Positions 1-11,704 of a stretch of 64,000 nt of DNA are shown piece by piece. Location of the stretch: NCBI GenBank assembly GCA_001599975.1, contig BCIO01000008.1, forward strand, positions 157,051 through 221,050, written 5' to 3'. The stretch is from Cystobasidiopsis lactophilus. Its lineage: Eukaryota; Basidiomycota; Agaricostilbomycetes; Agaricostilbales; Chionosphaeraceae. Position 1 is the stretch's first letter; each line of letters starts with the position of its first letter. The translations under genes were made by a program, and so were the position numbers. Under the pieces are notes generated by a model. The model was given only the letters and a program-made list of their open reading frames with translations. It did no database searches and was not told the origin of the DNA.

Positions 1-1973
1 CACATTTCCGTCTACATGCTCTCTTTCAAGGTCTGAGGGAGATATCATGGCTGAAGTGGAGAGAGTGAGGCCTTCGGCCTTCATCCCATTCTTGCCATCC
101 AAAAACTTATATCGCCCTTTTACCCCAGTCTGATCCGCCACTGTGCGAACCTGGTGGATACAAAAGCACCGGCGATTCTAATCCAATGACAAACACTTTC
201 GCCCTCAATTCCAAGGGCTCTTCGCCGAGCATGCTCGACGCCACCCAAGAGCAGCCAGTACTTATTGATGTTGGCAATCGAAGGACTTGGTTGTATTCGA
301 TACATGAACTGGGCGCTCCTTCAGACCTGGTTCATTAGTGTTTGCGTGCCGCAGGGTGCTGGAATGATGAGTACAGGGCTTGACTTCTGCTTGGGCGAAA
401 ACGAGGTAGTGAGCAAAACACTTAGATCTCTGAGCACCACCACACTTCATCAGAAGTATCCAGGCAACAACATGTACTCTTTCGGCCAACACAATAACAC
501 CAGGTCAAGGGAAGGGACATCGCGAGCTCGAGGCCGTCAAAGTGGCAAACCCTTGTCACTGAGTTTAGAAAAGAGCCCAACCGACTTCATTCACGTACGC
601 TGTTATGGGCGTTTAGAGCCTGCATGTGGCGAGAGGAGCAGTTCAAGAAGCTAAGGGCCTTCGGCGGAAAAGTGGTGAAGTGGCGATGTGGCGAACAATT
701 GCGTGGCGAAGCCCTACTACCACGACCAGATGAGAGTACCGTCGTTCCAAGGTTATAGTAAGAGAGTCAATGCGGATGGAAGAAGTGAGAGCTGGCAGGT
801 AAGGTAAAGAAAAGTGGCAAATCGGGACATGGTCGGGCCATGCGAATGTCGGTGTCGGACAGCAAGGTAAACCACGATTGCGCACTTGATTCGTTAACAT
901 GGAAGCAAACCAGAAGGGAAGAGAGAAAACGGAAGATGGGAAGGTGGCAGCCAAGGTCTGTCCTCGGTCACTTCGTCTCACGCACGAGCCTAAACACTAC
1001 TTTAAGAACTTGGGGGAACTGGTTTGCTGGTAACAAAGAATGAAGAACAAAAAAAAAAAAGGAAAGGAAGGGCGAAGTGTACAAGAGTAAGGGCAAGCGT
1101 TTCCGCAGCACAAATTAGAACTGTGGTGTTGGTGCCCGACGGCTGAGTTTGGGGGACGAGAGCGAGAAGACAAATCGCAATCGACGCTGCCAAACTTTTA
1201 AACAGGCAGCCAGACACCGTCGCATGTCTTTCAAAGAGCTCGAAACGAGCCCGAGTACAGGACATCGACTTCACCGCGTTCTTTTGAAAATTATACAAGC
1301 GAGAACAACGACTAAGCTACCTGAGCGCACAAAGTGACCAACGCAGCGCCAAATTGATAACGGACACCGCGAAATCGCAAACCGTTGCCGCCAAGTTCAA
1401 AACGAAGAGCCGTTTGCAATGTCACTGTGCCTTAGTTGTTAACGCCAGCTTGAAACCTCCTGAGCTCGTCGATCACCGCTAAGCTGTATCAGAGACGGAA
1501 AGAATTGAGCAGCCAGAAGCACACCGCCAGTCACAGGGCAGAGGAAGTTGCAGTCAGTGCCAGTCAGAGGCACGGAGTCCTCAGGCAGATCCCAGCCAGC
1601 CCATAGAGCTCTGTTGTCAAGCAGCTTTGGTTCAAAAAGCAACTGAAGACTGAAGCAAACGAAAGGCTGTTCACACCAGTTGGCTGCTCGGTGGCAACTT
1701 GAACCAAGTTGGTGCTCAAAAAGTTCTCAGCCTGGTCGCAGCCTGCCATTTCGGACCTTTCGCCTGAGATGGATGCTAATGCCTCAGTGCAGATTGTAAA
1801 TTTCATAATCTGCGAAGGAGTGCTGATGCTATTTCAATTCCGGTACAATGAAGCAAAGTAACGAGCGTGTAAAGTGAGAGCGTGAGAGGCGTGAAGTCAT
1901 ATCAGGTCGTAAGAAAGGTTGCATAGGTGGAGTGGAAGCCAACAACAGGGGAAGATCAGGGAGGGAATTGACG
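1..1973. other. No recognisable gene
   Basis: Both strands have only short open frames of up to about 130 codons. None resembles a known domain, and none joins to neighbours through plausible splice sites into a longer product. The stretch lies beyond the 3' end of the Myb-like gene that starts at 4641. It could hold an untranslated region or a gene whose body lies off the left edge. I see no RNA gene or mobile element in it. Confidence 0.5.
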
Positions 1974-4641
1974 CTAGACGCGGGGCGGGTTTGGAAGCGG
2001 TGGGAGTGGGTGGGAATGGCGGAATTGGCAAGCACGAATACGCCTGCTCGTCAAGACATTGGACCAAGTAAGGCAAACAGAAAGGAGAAAGAGAACCGAC
2101 CAGGCGACTCCGTCATTGTATGCCCAAACGGCGGCGGGGCAAGCAGCGACCAAGCCGGTATCAGCTCCATCGTTGCCGACAATGGGGCCAGCGCGGCCGC
2201 CCGTGCACTCGATCACAGCTTCCTTCTGGTCGGGCTTCATGACGATGGTGGTGGGCAGGCCTCCAAACTGAAGCGAAAAGACCGTTTCAGAGACATGGTC
2301 TTAACGCGAAGAAAGAGGCTTACCATCATGGATGCCATCACTTCACGCAGGACACTGAGACTGATGTACGCAGTAGTGAAGGAGGTGGAGGTGGGATAGT
2401 TGGCAGCCGAGTAGCCCACGTACGGGGTCAAAGCAGAGGGACCTGGCTGCTGAACGCCCACTGGGACGCTGACCGGCTGGTGTGGCCGAGTGGAAGACGA
2501 GGGGCGCATTTGGGAATCGAGGGCAGAGGAAGCCGATTCCTCGCTGGATTGGGCAGGGCCATCGCTCTGACCTTTCTCGCCAACGTCCACCAAAGTCGAC
2601 TCGGGCTGGGCAGCGGTGGGATCTACCAAAGCAGCAGCCGCTTGTAGCTGTTGCTGCTGCTGGTTCCGCTCTTCCGCCAGTCGTTGCTGGTGACGCGCGG
2701 CGCTTTCGCTAAAGAGCCTTTTCTGCTTCTCCTCGGCCGTCAGGCGCGGCCCGTTCGCCGGCTGCTGTCGTTCCCACTCCTTCACCTTGAGAACACGCCA
2801 TTGGCCTTTGAGGCTCTTCTCGGACCGCCAAGACAGCACCGCTTTGCTGACTGAAAAGTCCATGCTGCGGGCGCGGACGGCGATGAGGACGACATTCTCG
2901 GCGTCGCTCCAGCCGACCTTGGCTGTACCTCATATATCAAACTGCTTGTCCACCTAGACACGAAAAGGAAAGAAACGCACTACGGGCAGGCGGCAAGATG
3001 TAGGTCTTAAGGCGAAAGTCGATTTCGGCCTCGTGTATTCCCAACATGCGCGCGGCTCCTTTGATGGTATGGTGAGGCGTCTGGAGATATTGGTACAGTG
3101 TCGCGTCGACCGACGGGCTCCATTGTTGGCCTCGGAATGCTTGCAAAGACGATTCGATTCCAGTGCCGGCTGCATCGTCCAATTCTCGGTGCCGAATGAT
3201 GCACTCCTTGATCGTATGCCGGCCACCGGGGAAGGCCAGGGACTGAAGAAAGGCCCAGGACCAGCAGAGGTTGCCGGAGGTCAAGAGGCGAATGGTAAGC
3301 TTCCAGCGCTCATCGTCGGCCTCGCTCCAAACGCCGTCCTTGCCATGTGCCAGCGCTTGCTCGCCTTCGGCTTTGGGATATCCTGGCTTCTGTATGGCCC
3401 CATACTGGACAAATGGAACATGCGGTTCGGTTTCAGAAGCCGGGCTTGCGGTCAGGGCCGAGGGCGAAGACGTTGGCAAAGGGGCGGCGGGACGAAGTGG
3501 TGATCCGAGCAGGTTGGCGCGATCGGATTGCTTTGGATTGAGTCCATCGGTAGGGCGCGGTGGCGCCTTGTCGGCAGAAGTGCTGGCCGGGTGGTTCGAA
3601 TCGGGAGTAGCAGCTGCGTCAAAGAGACCTCAGCTCCGTAAACTTCCTAAGGTCGTTCAGAAAGCACATACCTCTAGAGGGTATCAGATGGCTGCTGTCC
3701 TTGGCTGGAGCTTGTGGACCGTGGACGCCTGCTTCCCGAGCGGCAAATAAGCAACGGCAAGACTTGATGAAAGGACTGTGAAAGGAAAGCCCACTAGTTG
3801 CGCTCTTGGCTGTATCCACCTGCTTGCACTGATCTTGTCTGATGCCATTCGACACGGCAGCATCGTTGGCCGGGGCTGTTGGTCAAGACAGCGACTTTTA
3901 GTGGTGATCCCTCTCTCTAAACAAAAGGGTGGCAAGCTCACCAGCCGAGACTTGAGCCGGGACATCTCCAACGGTGGACACATCATCGCCAGCCAGCGGC
4001 TGAGGAGCTGTTTCCATCGTGGGCAAGTTAGCCAGGGTCAGCTTGTTGCCAGCGCAACGAGATCAGCGTACCCCTTGTTGCCTCTGGTTCTGGACGACTC
4101 TCATGGGCCAAGTGCATCTTGGAGGGCGAGGGCTCGCCAGGCTTGCCTGTGAGGACGCCCGGTGAGCACTGCGAGCGAAATGTTTACTTTTGAGGAAACG
4201 AGGGACGCACTCGGTGATCTGAGCGACACAGAGCCATTGGCCGCTGGGGCTTGCACTGGAACGCTTGCCGAACCCTCTGGGGGCTTGTTGGCAGACGGTG
4301 AAGCAGCGCCTGCAGCCCGGGGCCGAGCGGTGAGCTCAAACTGGAAACCTGAGGGCAAAGTGGGCGCGCTCACCACGGTTGCTGCTGCTCGTTCTCGTGC
4401 TCTTGTCCGCCACTCGTGCAGTGATGCCGTCCATCTCAGTCACGGGCGAGCGCTGCATGGCCCAGGTCGACGGTGAGCAGCTGGTGGACCTGGGCAACGA
4501 GCTGCAGCCCGTGCACCGCAGGCTCGGGCACTCCTGTTTATCCGATCCCCAGCAGACGCCCGATTTGGTGGTAGACGGCCGGCGATGCGGACGCCCTCCA
4601 TTGACGCCCTCCTCGCTAGCCTGACTTGATCCAAGGCGCAT
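1974..4641 (-). CDS. Myb/SANT-like repeat protein
   Basis: Probably a nuclear DNA- or chromatin-binding protein. The low-complexity N-terminal half, rich in Ser, Ala and Pro, starts at an ATG at 4641; an intron with GTGAGC donor joins it to the exon at 4350-4190. The conserved core lies in two exons at about 3480-2987 and 2920-2325. It holds three SANT-like helical units: one beginning WSEADDERW, one beginning WSPSVDATL, and one beginning VGWSDAENV. The last is followed by a basic, Gln-rich likely coiled coil near 2660. A 66-bp intron near 2921-2986 joins the second and third units in frame. The last exon begins FGGLPTTIV near 2280 and runs to a stop at 1974, where a further intron is possible. 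Exons between 3500 and 4150 are tentative. The family is inferred from Trp spacing and helical pattern; I cannot name an ortholog. Confidence 0.55.
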
Positions 4642-7600
4642 TCAAGCCCTCCTGCCCGCCCGCACTGGCCGCTGCAGAATCCAGCCTCCCGTCCACCCAG
4701 TCATGACCACTTGCACAGCGCGCGGCTGGTCCATCAAGCGCCTTGTCCACCTTGCGGTCCATGTTTGCCGGTCAATGCAAAACAAGATCGTCCAGCAGCC
4801 AGCGGGAAGTCAAGTCCCAGTCCGGCTTGATTTGATAGTGCAATATCATGCTCCACTGACAAGCTGCAAAGACAGGCGCGATGCGGACAGGAAGAGGACG
4901 GTGGTGGTGGAGAGGAAGAGAGGGGAGAGGAGCGCGAGGCGGCAAGAGGGGATCGAGGGGAAAAGAAAAGTTGGAAATGCGGTTGATCTTTCGGAATATG
5001 TGTGAAGCCCCAGATAACCCGGGTGGCTAGGGCGGGCAACTCTTTCGTGTAGCTGGCCTTCAGGTATGGTTAAACTCGACTGGATTGAAAACAAGCATCA
5101 TCAGTGATGCAGCCAGGCTGAAAACGTCCAACTCACTCGGCGACCAAATTAGAGGCTGCACCAATCCAAGCGAAGCTGTCTTCACCGGCCATTCAATCAG
5201 CGCCGCATATGGTGTGAGAGCAAGAAGAGCAAGAGCAACGTTACTTGGCGGCATCACAAGTAGCCGAAGAGGAGCAACACACACTTCCAGCGAGAAGAGA
5301 GGAAGGCGATATCTTTAGAGCCAAAAAAAGCCAGTAGATGAAGCCAAGCACGGCCATTGCTACAGCTTGCGACTTATAGAAGCATTTGATACTATTGTAC
5401 TTGACTTGTCGAGGGCTGAGAAGCGGTTCGAGCGGGTTCAGGTCGACGACGCCAAATCACGAGGCACAGCGTCGGCATTCGAGACAGAATCTGCTCCCAC
5501 TTTGAAACAAATGATGTCTTGTAGTGCTTTAGGCAAGGGAGAGAGGGCAGCAGGAGCCTCTGGTCAATCGGGACACGTCGAGGTCGGGCGCTCTTCTAGA
5601 AGAGCATGTTGGGCCCTTTGACAGCTGAGCAGAGTTGGTGGATCACACGCTACCGGAACTAGGTCACATCTCTGACGTTAATTGTTTGGTCGAACTGGGC
5701 CGGAGCAGCAGCCTGCGAACTTGACTGACAGCCTGTCCTGTTGGAAGGAGGAGAGCAAGGGAGAGCCCGCGAAAGCCTCGGGAAGGCCTGGGCACCGTTG
5801 TGCACTTTTTGAGAGTTCATAAGTCAAGCTGGATGCGGCGAACAGCTTGAAAACAGGCATCTGAAAGCCAACTCTGGTGGAGCGGTGGCAAAAGGCGCTG
5901 AGCCCGGGTTGGAGAGCGCGGACCATGAACTTGCAACTTGTGCTTCTGGATCGAGCTCGCAATGAGGTTCTTCTGACAAAATGTATTGATTACGGGCATC
6001 AAATGGCTTCCCAGCGAGAGGTTTCGAGCCAGCGCGTCCGCATTTCTTTCGACTGGACTCGACTGGAGCGAATCCTGCGTGCCGCTGGAGACCGCTCGAC
6101 GCTTCACGCTATCAGGCGTGATATCCTTGGAATCATCAAACATGCCAAGTTGCATTGGTCAACAAACTTACTAGGACTTTGGGAACGATGCCTGCCTCCC
6201 CAAGCCAGCAAAACTTGCTGACGGCACGACGGGCCTCCTTCTGACGCAACCGCTCTCCGAAGGCCACCATGATGCTACTCTACAAACGTCTCGAACCGAT
6301 GTTTCCTTCCTCTTACCTGTCTCGAGCCGACCGCGATGCGCACCTTGACCTGACCTAAATCTCTCGTTCGCGGTCTTGATGGTCTGATTACTCAGTCTTC
6401 TAGCGCCTAGCGCGACAGATACGGATTCATCGACTATGTTTATCCTCCATTCCGATTCCGCTTGGCGCCCAGTGTTTCGCACCTTCATTTCGCTGTGATT
6501 GAACTATCAGGCCTCCGCTCCGTCCCCATCCCAAAATGGGCATGAGAGGATGCGCTGTACAAGGATGCTACACAGCTAAATGCTCGTTCTAGATTGAGCT
6601 CAGTCGAGCTCACGCCATGCTGCTCTTTGTGGTCCCTCTTGGCACCACAATGACTCTTCAATCTTGAGCTCATACCAAAGCAGCTCGTGACTTGGATAGG
6701 ATTCTACACCGGATGCCAGCCAAAGAACGCAAGGTGATTGTCACTCCAAGTCCAGCCGCAAGTCGGGAAGCTCACTGGTGCAGCAGTAGTGGCAAGTGGA
6801 CAACCAGCACATCCTGGCTTTGACCCGAATGGAGCATGCCCTCATTGTCTAGTTGCGACAGACTCCAGAGCAACTGATCGTCGTGCCTGGATTTGGATCA
6901 GGCGGCTTCTGAGACTGGCAAGGCAGGATGGAGCATGGCATCGTGACCTCCAAGCAAATGGCGATAACTCATGCCAAGAGGGAAAAAACTCTTCTGAGCA
7001 GGGCCTCAGCGATAGAGAGTGTGATTCGTCAGGCGTCAAGAAGCGTCGGAAGGTAGGGTTCGGTGGCCGAGCTTGGTGGTCAAGTCGATCCACCCCACAG
7101 CGGGCGATTCCAACCACAACGCCAAGGCTACTCCGAATCCATCATCAGGGCGATGTCATCGACTCAAGAGCCGCATAAAGACGCCCACTTGATCAGTCGC
7201 CCAGCTGCAGCAGCTTGTTCACACTTTAGTTCGCCGTAGTTGCAAATGTCGCGAAGCTCTGACTAACAGCAACTCAGAGCCTGTTCATGTCGTCTTCCGT
7301 ATCTATTCTGCAAGAACTAAGAGCTGGTGGCGTTACCAGTTGAAGCGTGACCAAAATTCGCCATATTCGCCGAGGCGGCCAAGCAGACGAGCGCCCCTCT
7401 CTCGCCGCTCTGAATAACCCGGGAGGTCTCTGAAATGATGCTGTTGTCCAGTCTCGACGACGAGCACTTGCTAAGAGGCCTCAAACTGCGTTCGCTACAC
7501 TTGTGCTCGCCCTTGAATCGATCATGTCGACCGAATACCTTGCCAAGTCTCTTGATGAGGCTACCTACACACTGCATGCGCCTCTAGAGGACTGCCCGTT

Positions 7601-7671
7601 CGTTTCATGGTGCTTGATACCCTGAGTGCGAGGATTGGTGCTCATTTGTGCGTGCCCGTTCTAGAATCGGA
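4642..7671. other. No convincing gene; one weak hydrophobic ORF
   Basis: About 3 kb between the divergent Myb-like and reductase genes. A minus-strand frame at 5060-5284 encodes a short hydrophobic peptide with two possible membrane segments (from MPPSNVALALL onward). It has no recognised family and could be chance. Frames at 5817-6155 (-), 5877-6221 (+) and 6738-7178 (+) overlap on opposite strands and have no domain signature. 4880-4990 is strongly purine-biased on the plus strand, as promoter-proximal pyrimidine tracts of a minus-strand gene often are. Confidence 0.4.
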
Positions 7672-9864
7672 ATGCCTCCGACAGCGCCAATCCCCAAAAG
7701 CTTCTCTGTCCATTCCGAGGGCATCTACCAAGGACTGTCAGTGCAACATTTTACCTTTATAAGGATCTTGGTGAACAGAAGGGAGAGAACAGGCCGGACT
7801 GGGGCCCCGAGTTCAATGGCAAGACGGCGATTGTCGCTGGCGCAAATGGAGTGCGGCCCCCTTTCCCTACTCAAAACTGAGTGATGCCGAAGATGGAAGC
7901 CTATAGATCAGTGGTACGCACATGCTTCGCGTGATGGCCAAGCATCCGGACGTATGGAAGCGCGTCCACTCCATCTCCCGCCGCCCTCCATTGGAAGCGC
8001 TGCCTTCTCATTTTGCATCCCATCCGATTGACCTGCTCAACAACTCACCTGACCAAATCGCTTCTGCCCTGACCGAAGCTGGCATCAAGGAGATCGACTA
8101 TGTCTTTTGTTCGTGGCTCGCTCATTGCAGCTAGCAAGAGGCATGCTGACGATTGCGCGACATGTACAGTCTATGTCTACATGGTGAACCAAGCGAGCGA
8201 CAACCGGCAGCTGTTCAAAGAAGCCGAGGAGATCTGCAAGACCAACGGCAAGATCCTGGACCAGTTCCTGCAAGGCATCTGGAAGGCTGGCTTGAGGCCC
8301 AAGCGTATCCTAGTGCAAACCGGTGGCAAGGGCTATGGTATCCATTATGGCCCCATCATCTGCCCGGCCGAAGAGGACGACTTGGCCACAGCCCGGTTCT
8401 ACGACGAAGCCAACTTCTACTGTTCGTGAACTGTTTACCTTTGCTCTCCATTACAGAGCTGAGAAGAGACCTCTTGCGGACAGACACCCATCAAGACATC
8501 CTGTGGCGCTTTTGCAAGCAGCACAACATTGAATGGGTCGACTCTCGGCCGTCGTTCATCCTAGGCGTTCGTTTTAGTCTTTGCCTTTTAGCTAGGGGTC
8601 TTCAAGCAAGCTTAACGCGCATCAATGATTCGGACAGTTCGTCAAGGGTGCGTTTCTGGCCTCCTTAATCTTCGCGGTCCACCCCAGATGTTTCGGGTTT
8701 CAAATCCACAGATAACAACCTCAACTTCTTCCTGCCCTTGCTCATCTATGCAGCCGTGACCAAGTACATGGGCAAGAAGACGCTCCCTTACCCTGGCGGT
8801 TCGTTTCCGTGTCCATCACCTCAGCTCTCGGTGCTCTAGCTGAATGGGATGGCGGCTGAACAGATCGCACGAGCTGGGACCACGCGATGGACATGAGCAC
8901 CGCGTTCCAGAACGCTTACGCACAGGAATGGAGCATGCTCGCGCCGCAAAGCGGCAACCAGGCTTTCCACGTCTGCGATGGCTTGCCCTTCTACTTCCGT
9001 GCGTTCGGCTTCCCTCCCTGATCTCTTCGCCCATAGATAACGACTTTGACGGTGGATGCGTGCAGACCGGTTCTGGCCCTGGCTCGCAAAGCTGTACGGG
9101 CTCACCACTGAAGCGCCTAAGGCGGCGGACGACAAGAGCGTCGAGTGGAAGACGGTCGAGATGTACGCCGACGCCAAGATCGTTCGTTTCCCTCTCCTCC
9201 TTTCCCTTGCTTCATGTCAAAGCTCACTTGGGTGTCTTCCTGGGTGGGTCAAACAGGGCTATCCTCATCGAGCCAAATGGACCTACTCCTTCTTATTGTC
9301 GTGCGTGATGAGATTGTCACCTTAGCCGTTCATTCGGCTAATTCGAGTTTCATGTTCGCGCACAGGGACTGGAGCCAGCAGCCTGAAGTGCGCGAGGCTT
9401 GGGGCAAGATGAACGCCGAGTTTGGGCTCGACTCGACCGTCATGAACCAGGCTTAGTGCGTTTCTTCCCCCCTTTCAGCTCTTCTTATTGAGCTTAGATC
9501 GGATTATCGTGCAGCATGTGGGCTAGTAAGACTGTTTCTCCTTCCCATTTCATTTGCCACTCCATGCTCATGTGGGTTTTGAAGTTGCTGATTTCTCCAT
9601 CAACTGTATGTCCCTCCCGTGCCTCTCGTTCGCACGCTTGTTGATGTGAATACGATGCAAAGGCGCCTGGCCCTTCCAATACAGTTTGTTCCCCTCCCAC
9701 TCTCTCCACTCTCAAAGTCGCTCACAAAGTGGCGGGCAAACAGGCGTCCAAAAGTCCCGCGATTTCGGCTACATGGGCAACGTGGACACCTGGAAGGCCC
9801 TGGCGGAGACGTTCGACGCGACGGTCGAGCACAAGCTGGTGCCTTCTCCCTCTGATCTCAAATA
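7672..9864 (+). CDS. PRISE-like short-chain reductase (SDR superfamily)
   Basis: An NAD(P)H-dependent reductase of the PRISE group (progesterone 5-beta-reductase/iridoid-synthase-like), which reduces enone-type substrates; the fungal substrate is unknown. The start at 7672 is followed by SVHSEGIYQGL, typical of the family. About ten introns must be removed. The joins recover the nucleotide-binding motif GANGISGTH across the intron at about 7852-7911, then IDYVFFYVYM, NFYYTHQDILW, PSFILGFVKDNN (through a ten-base exon near 8637), YPGDRTSWDHAMDM, GNQAFHVCDG, FHRFWPWLAKLYGL and QAYMWAIADFSIN. The last exon carries KSRDFGYMGNVDTW and ends at TAG 9862. The exon path between about 9182 and 9366 is unresolved, because the flanking exons are not in phase without another small exon. 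The family call is strong because each splice restores a conserved motif. It ends 236 bp from the convergent eL43 stop codon. Confidence 0.85.
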
Positions 9865-10100
9865 GTGAAACACCACCTCGGTGGTCCGAATGCCAGGCAA
9901 GTCTGTAACCATAAGCGTGGGGGGTAGAAAGGATGTGCCCAGACAGCACGGCCTTGCAAGAAATAGTGTGGTCCTCCTTGAAAAAGTTGAATGCCTCCAA
10001 AAAATTTCCACCTCCTCCGCAAACCGGGCGTCAATGGCCCACTGTCCCTCCTTCGCGCCCCCGGACATCACAGCCGGAAACCAGAATCCCCAAATCCTCT

Positions 10101-10588
10101 CTATGCCTCCGTCAATTCACGCAGACGACGAATGGTACTGTGAGTCGACAGCGGCCCCTTAGAACCCAAAACCAATGGATCAAAAGGGTCAAGACAACGC
10201 ACGAGCGAACGGTGGCAGCGGCGGTGGTGCTGACGGTCCAAGCGCCGCCGGCGACGGTCTTCTTGCACGCGCGGCAGTCCCAGATGCCGACGGCCTTGCG
10301 CTTGACGGCGTCCTTGCCGCAAAAGGTGCAGGTGTAGGTGGCGTGCTGGGTGATCTCCATCTTCTTGACCTGCTTCCGCAGCGAGGCGCCGTACCGGGTG
10401 CCGTACTTGCCAGCGATGCCGACCTTCTACAATTGACCCCCCAACACACGCGGCCGGTCAGCAAATCCAAAATTTAAGGCCAGGCTATGAGCGCAAGGCG
10501 AACCTTTGTCCTTTTGGTCCTTTAAAACCGCAACAATCCTCGTCAGCCATTGCTTTTAAGCTCAACCAAGTGTGACAGGGACGCACAT
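10101..10588 (-). CDS. rpl43: Ribosomal protein eL43 (L37A), 60S subunit
   Basis: A structural zinc-ribbon protein of the large cytosolic ribosomal subunit. Four exons are read: 10588-10587 (the bases AT), 10519-10504, 10426-10203 and 10137-10101. They translate to [19 protein letters not shown] onward, with the zinc ribbon CTFCGK and DCRACKK, and the conserved end [11 protein letters not shown]. Donors are GTGCGT at 10586, GTTCGC at 10503 and GTGCGT at 10202. The length of about 92 residues matches the family. The odd feature is the start: no ATG precedes TKRTK in frame. An ATG appears only if AT at 10588-10587 is spliced to G at 10519, so an intron interrupts the initiation codon. The family assignment is certain; the first-exon placement is inference. 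Confidence 0.93.
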
Positions 10589-11704
10589 TGTAAGAAAAAG
10601 TGTGGGAGAAAGGCGGAAAGACGGTTGAAGGAGGGCGAGCTTTTGTGGGTCTGTGGAGCTCAACTGGACACTCAGCTCTGGCCCTGGCTCGGGACTAAGT
10701 GCGAGAAGTGCCTCACCTGTGCTGAAGCAGTCACAGATGCAAAAGCTTTTAAGTCCTAAGGTCGTGAAGCCAGAGCAAAAGGGCAAATTCGAGGCATGGC
10801 CGCCAACTTTTTTTTTTCTCAGGCGGACCAGCACTCGGAGCTGCTGGCCAAATTTCTCGAGGCCCAAAGAAATTAGTTGCGCCCCTTTGGGACTCTTGCT
10901 TGCCTTGATGTTGTCGTCTGGAGTCCAGAATAGATTGGTTCAGAGTGAAGAACGAGCGGGCAGCGCTGGTCGCCGGCAATGAGTTCAATTTTAAAGGTCG
11001 TTCGCCACCCAAATGCCCTGTCGGAGTCTCGCGAGATCATCTTTGGCTAGCATGCGTTCTGTCTGGCCAGAGTGAAACATCTTGGACTGTATGCTTGCCA
11101 CAACAAATCGCATTGGTAGCAGAGGGCCCTGCTGAAGCGCCAGGTCGATTTGCCACCCAAACCTCCGTGGCCGCCCACAGGACCGCCTTCGACTCGGGCG
11201 CAGTCAATTGGCAGACCTGCGACCTTGAATGTATCTCAATGTCACAATACGCTGGCGCGAATGGTCCATGGGCGGTATCGAACGAAAACCACTCCGGTTC
11301 CATTCGTTTCTCTCATCTGGCATCTTGGGGCAATGTACAAGCACCAGCGGAGCAGTTCTACTACTTGGCTTCCACTCTATACGTCGCTCATCATCGTCTG
11401 TGCTGGGGCTAGATGACAAGGGCGCAACTGAAAGCGGGCGGTGACGAGGGGGTTAGAGGTTTTCATCTCAGATGTCTGGTGGCAAAGTAGAGTTTGAAGA
11501 GGGAGGAAGTTTGAAAGCTAGACAACTCTAATATTGATTGATAAGTGAAATGAGGTCTGAGTACAAGTTAGGACGGGATTGGATAAGCTTGAGTAAAGGC
11601 GGGAGATGTTGGGTCGGCATACATGGACAGGAGGAGCTGAATGATCTAGCGCATATCGTGGATATAAAGCTGACAAAAGTTGAAAAGAGTTGCCGACGTA
11701 GAAT
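10589..11704. other. No recognisable gene between eL43 and the next minus-strand frames
   Basis: This holds the likely promoter and 5' leader of eL43. A Cys-containing plus-strand frame at 10550-10759 and a plus-strand frame at 10945-11412 have no domain signature. I see no RNA gene. Confidence 0.4.

Noticed and set aside
10550-10759. Cys-containing plus-strand frame that recalls a zinc-binding peptide
   Set aside because: It overlaps the first exon and promoter of eL43 on the other strand, its cysteines have no regular spacing, and no neighbouring exon was found.
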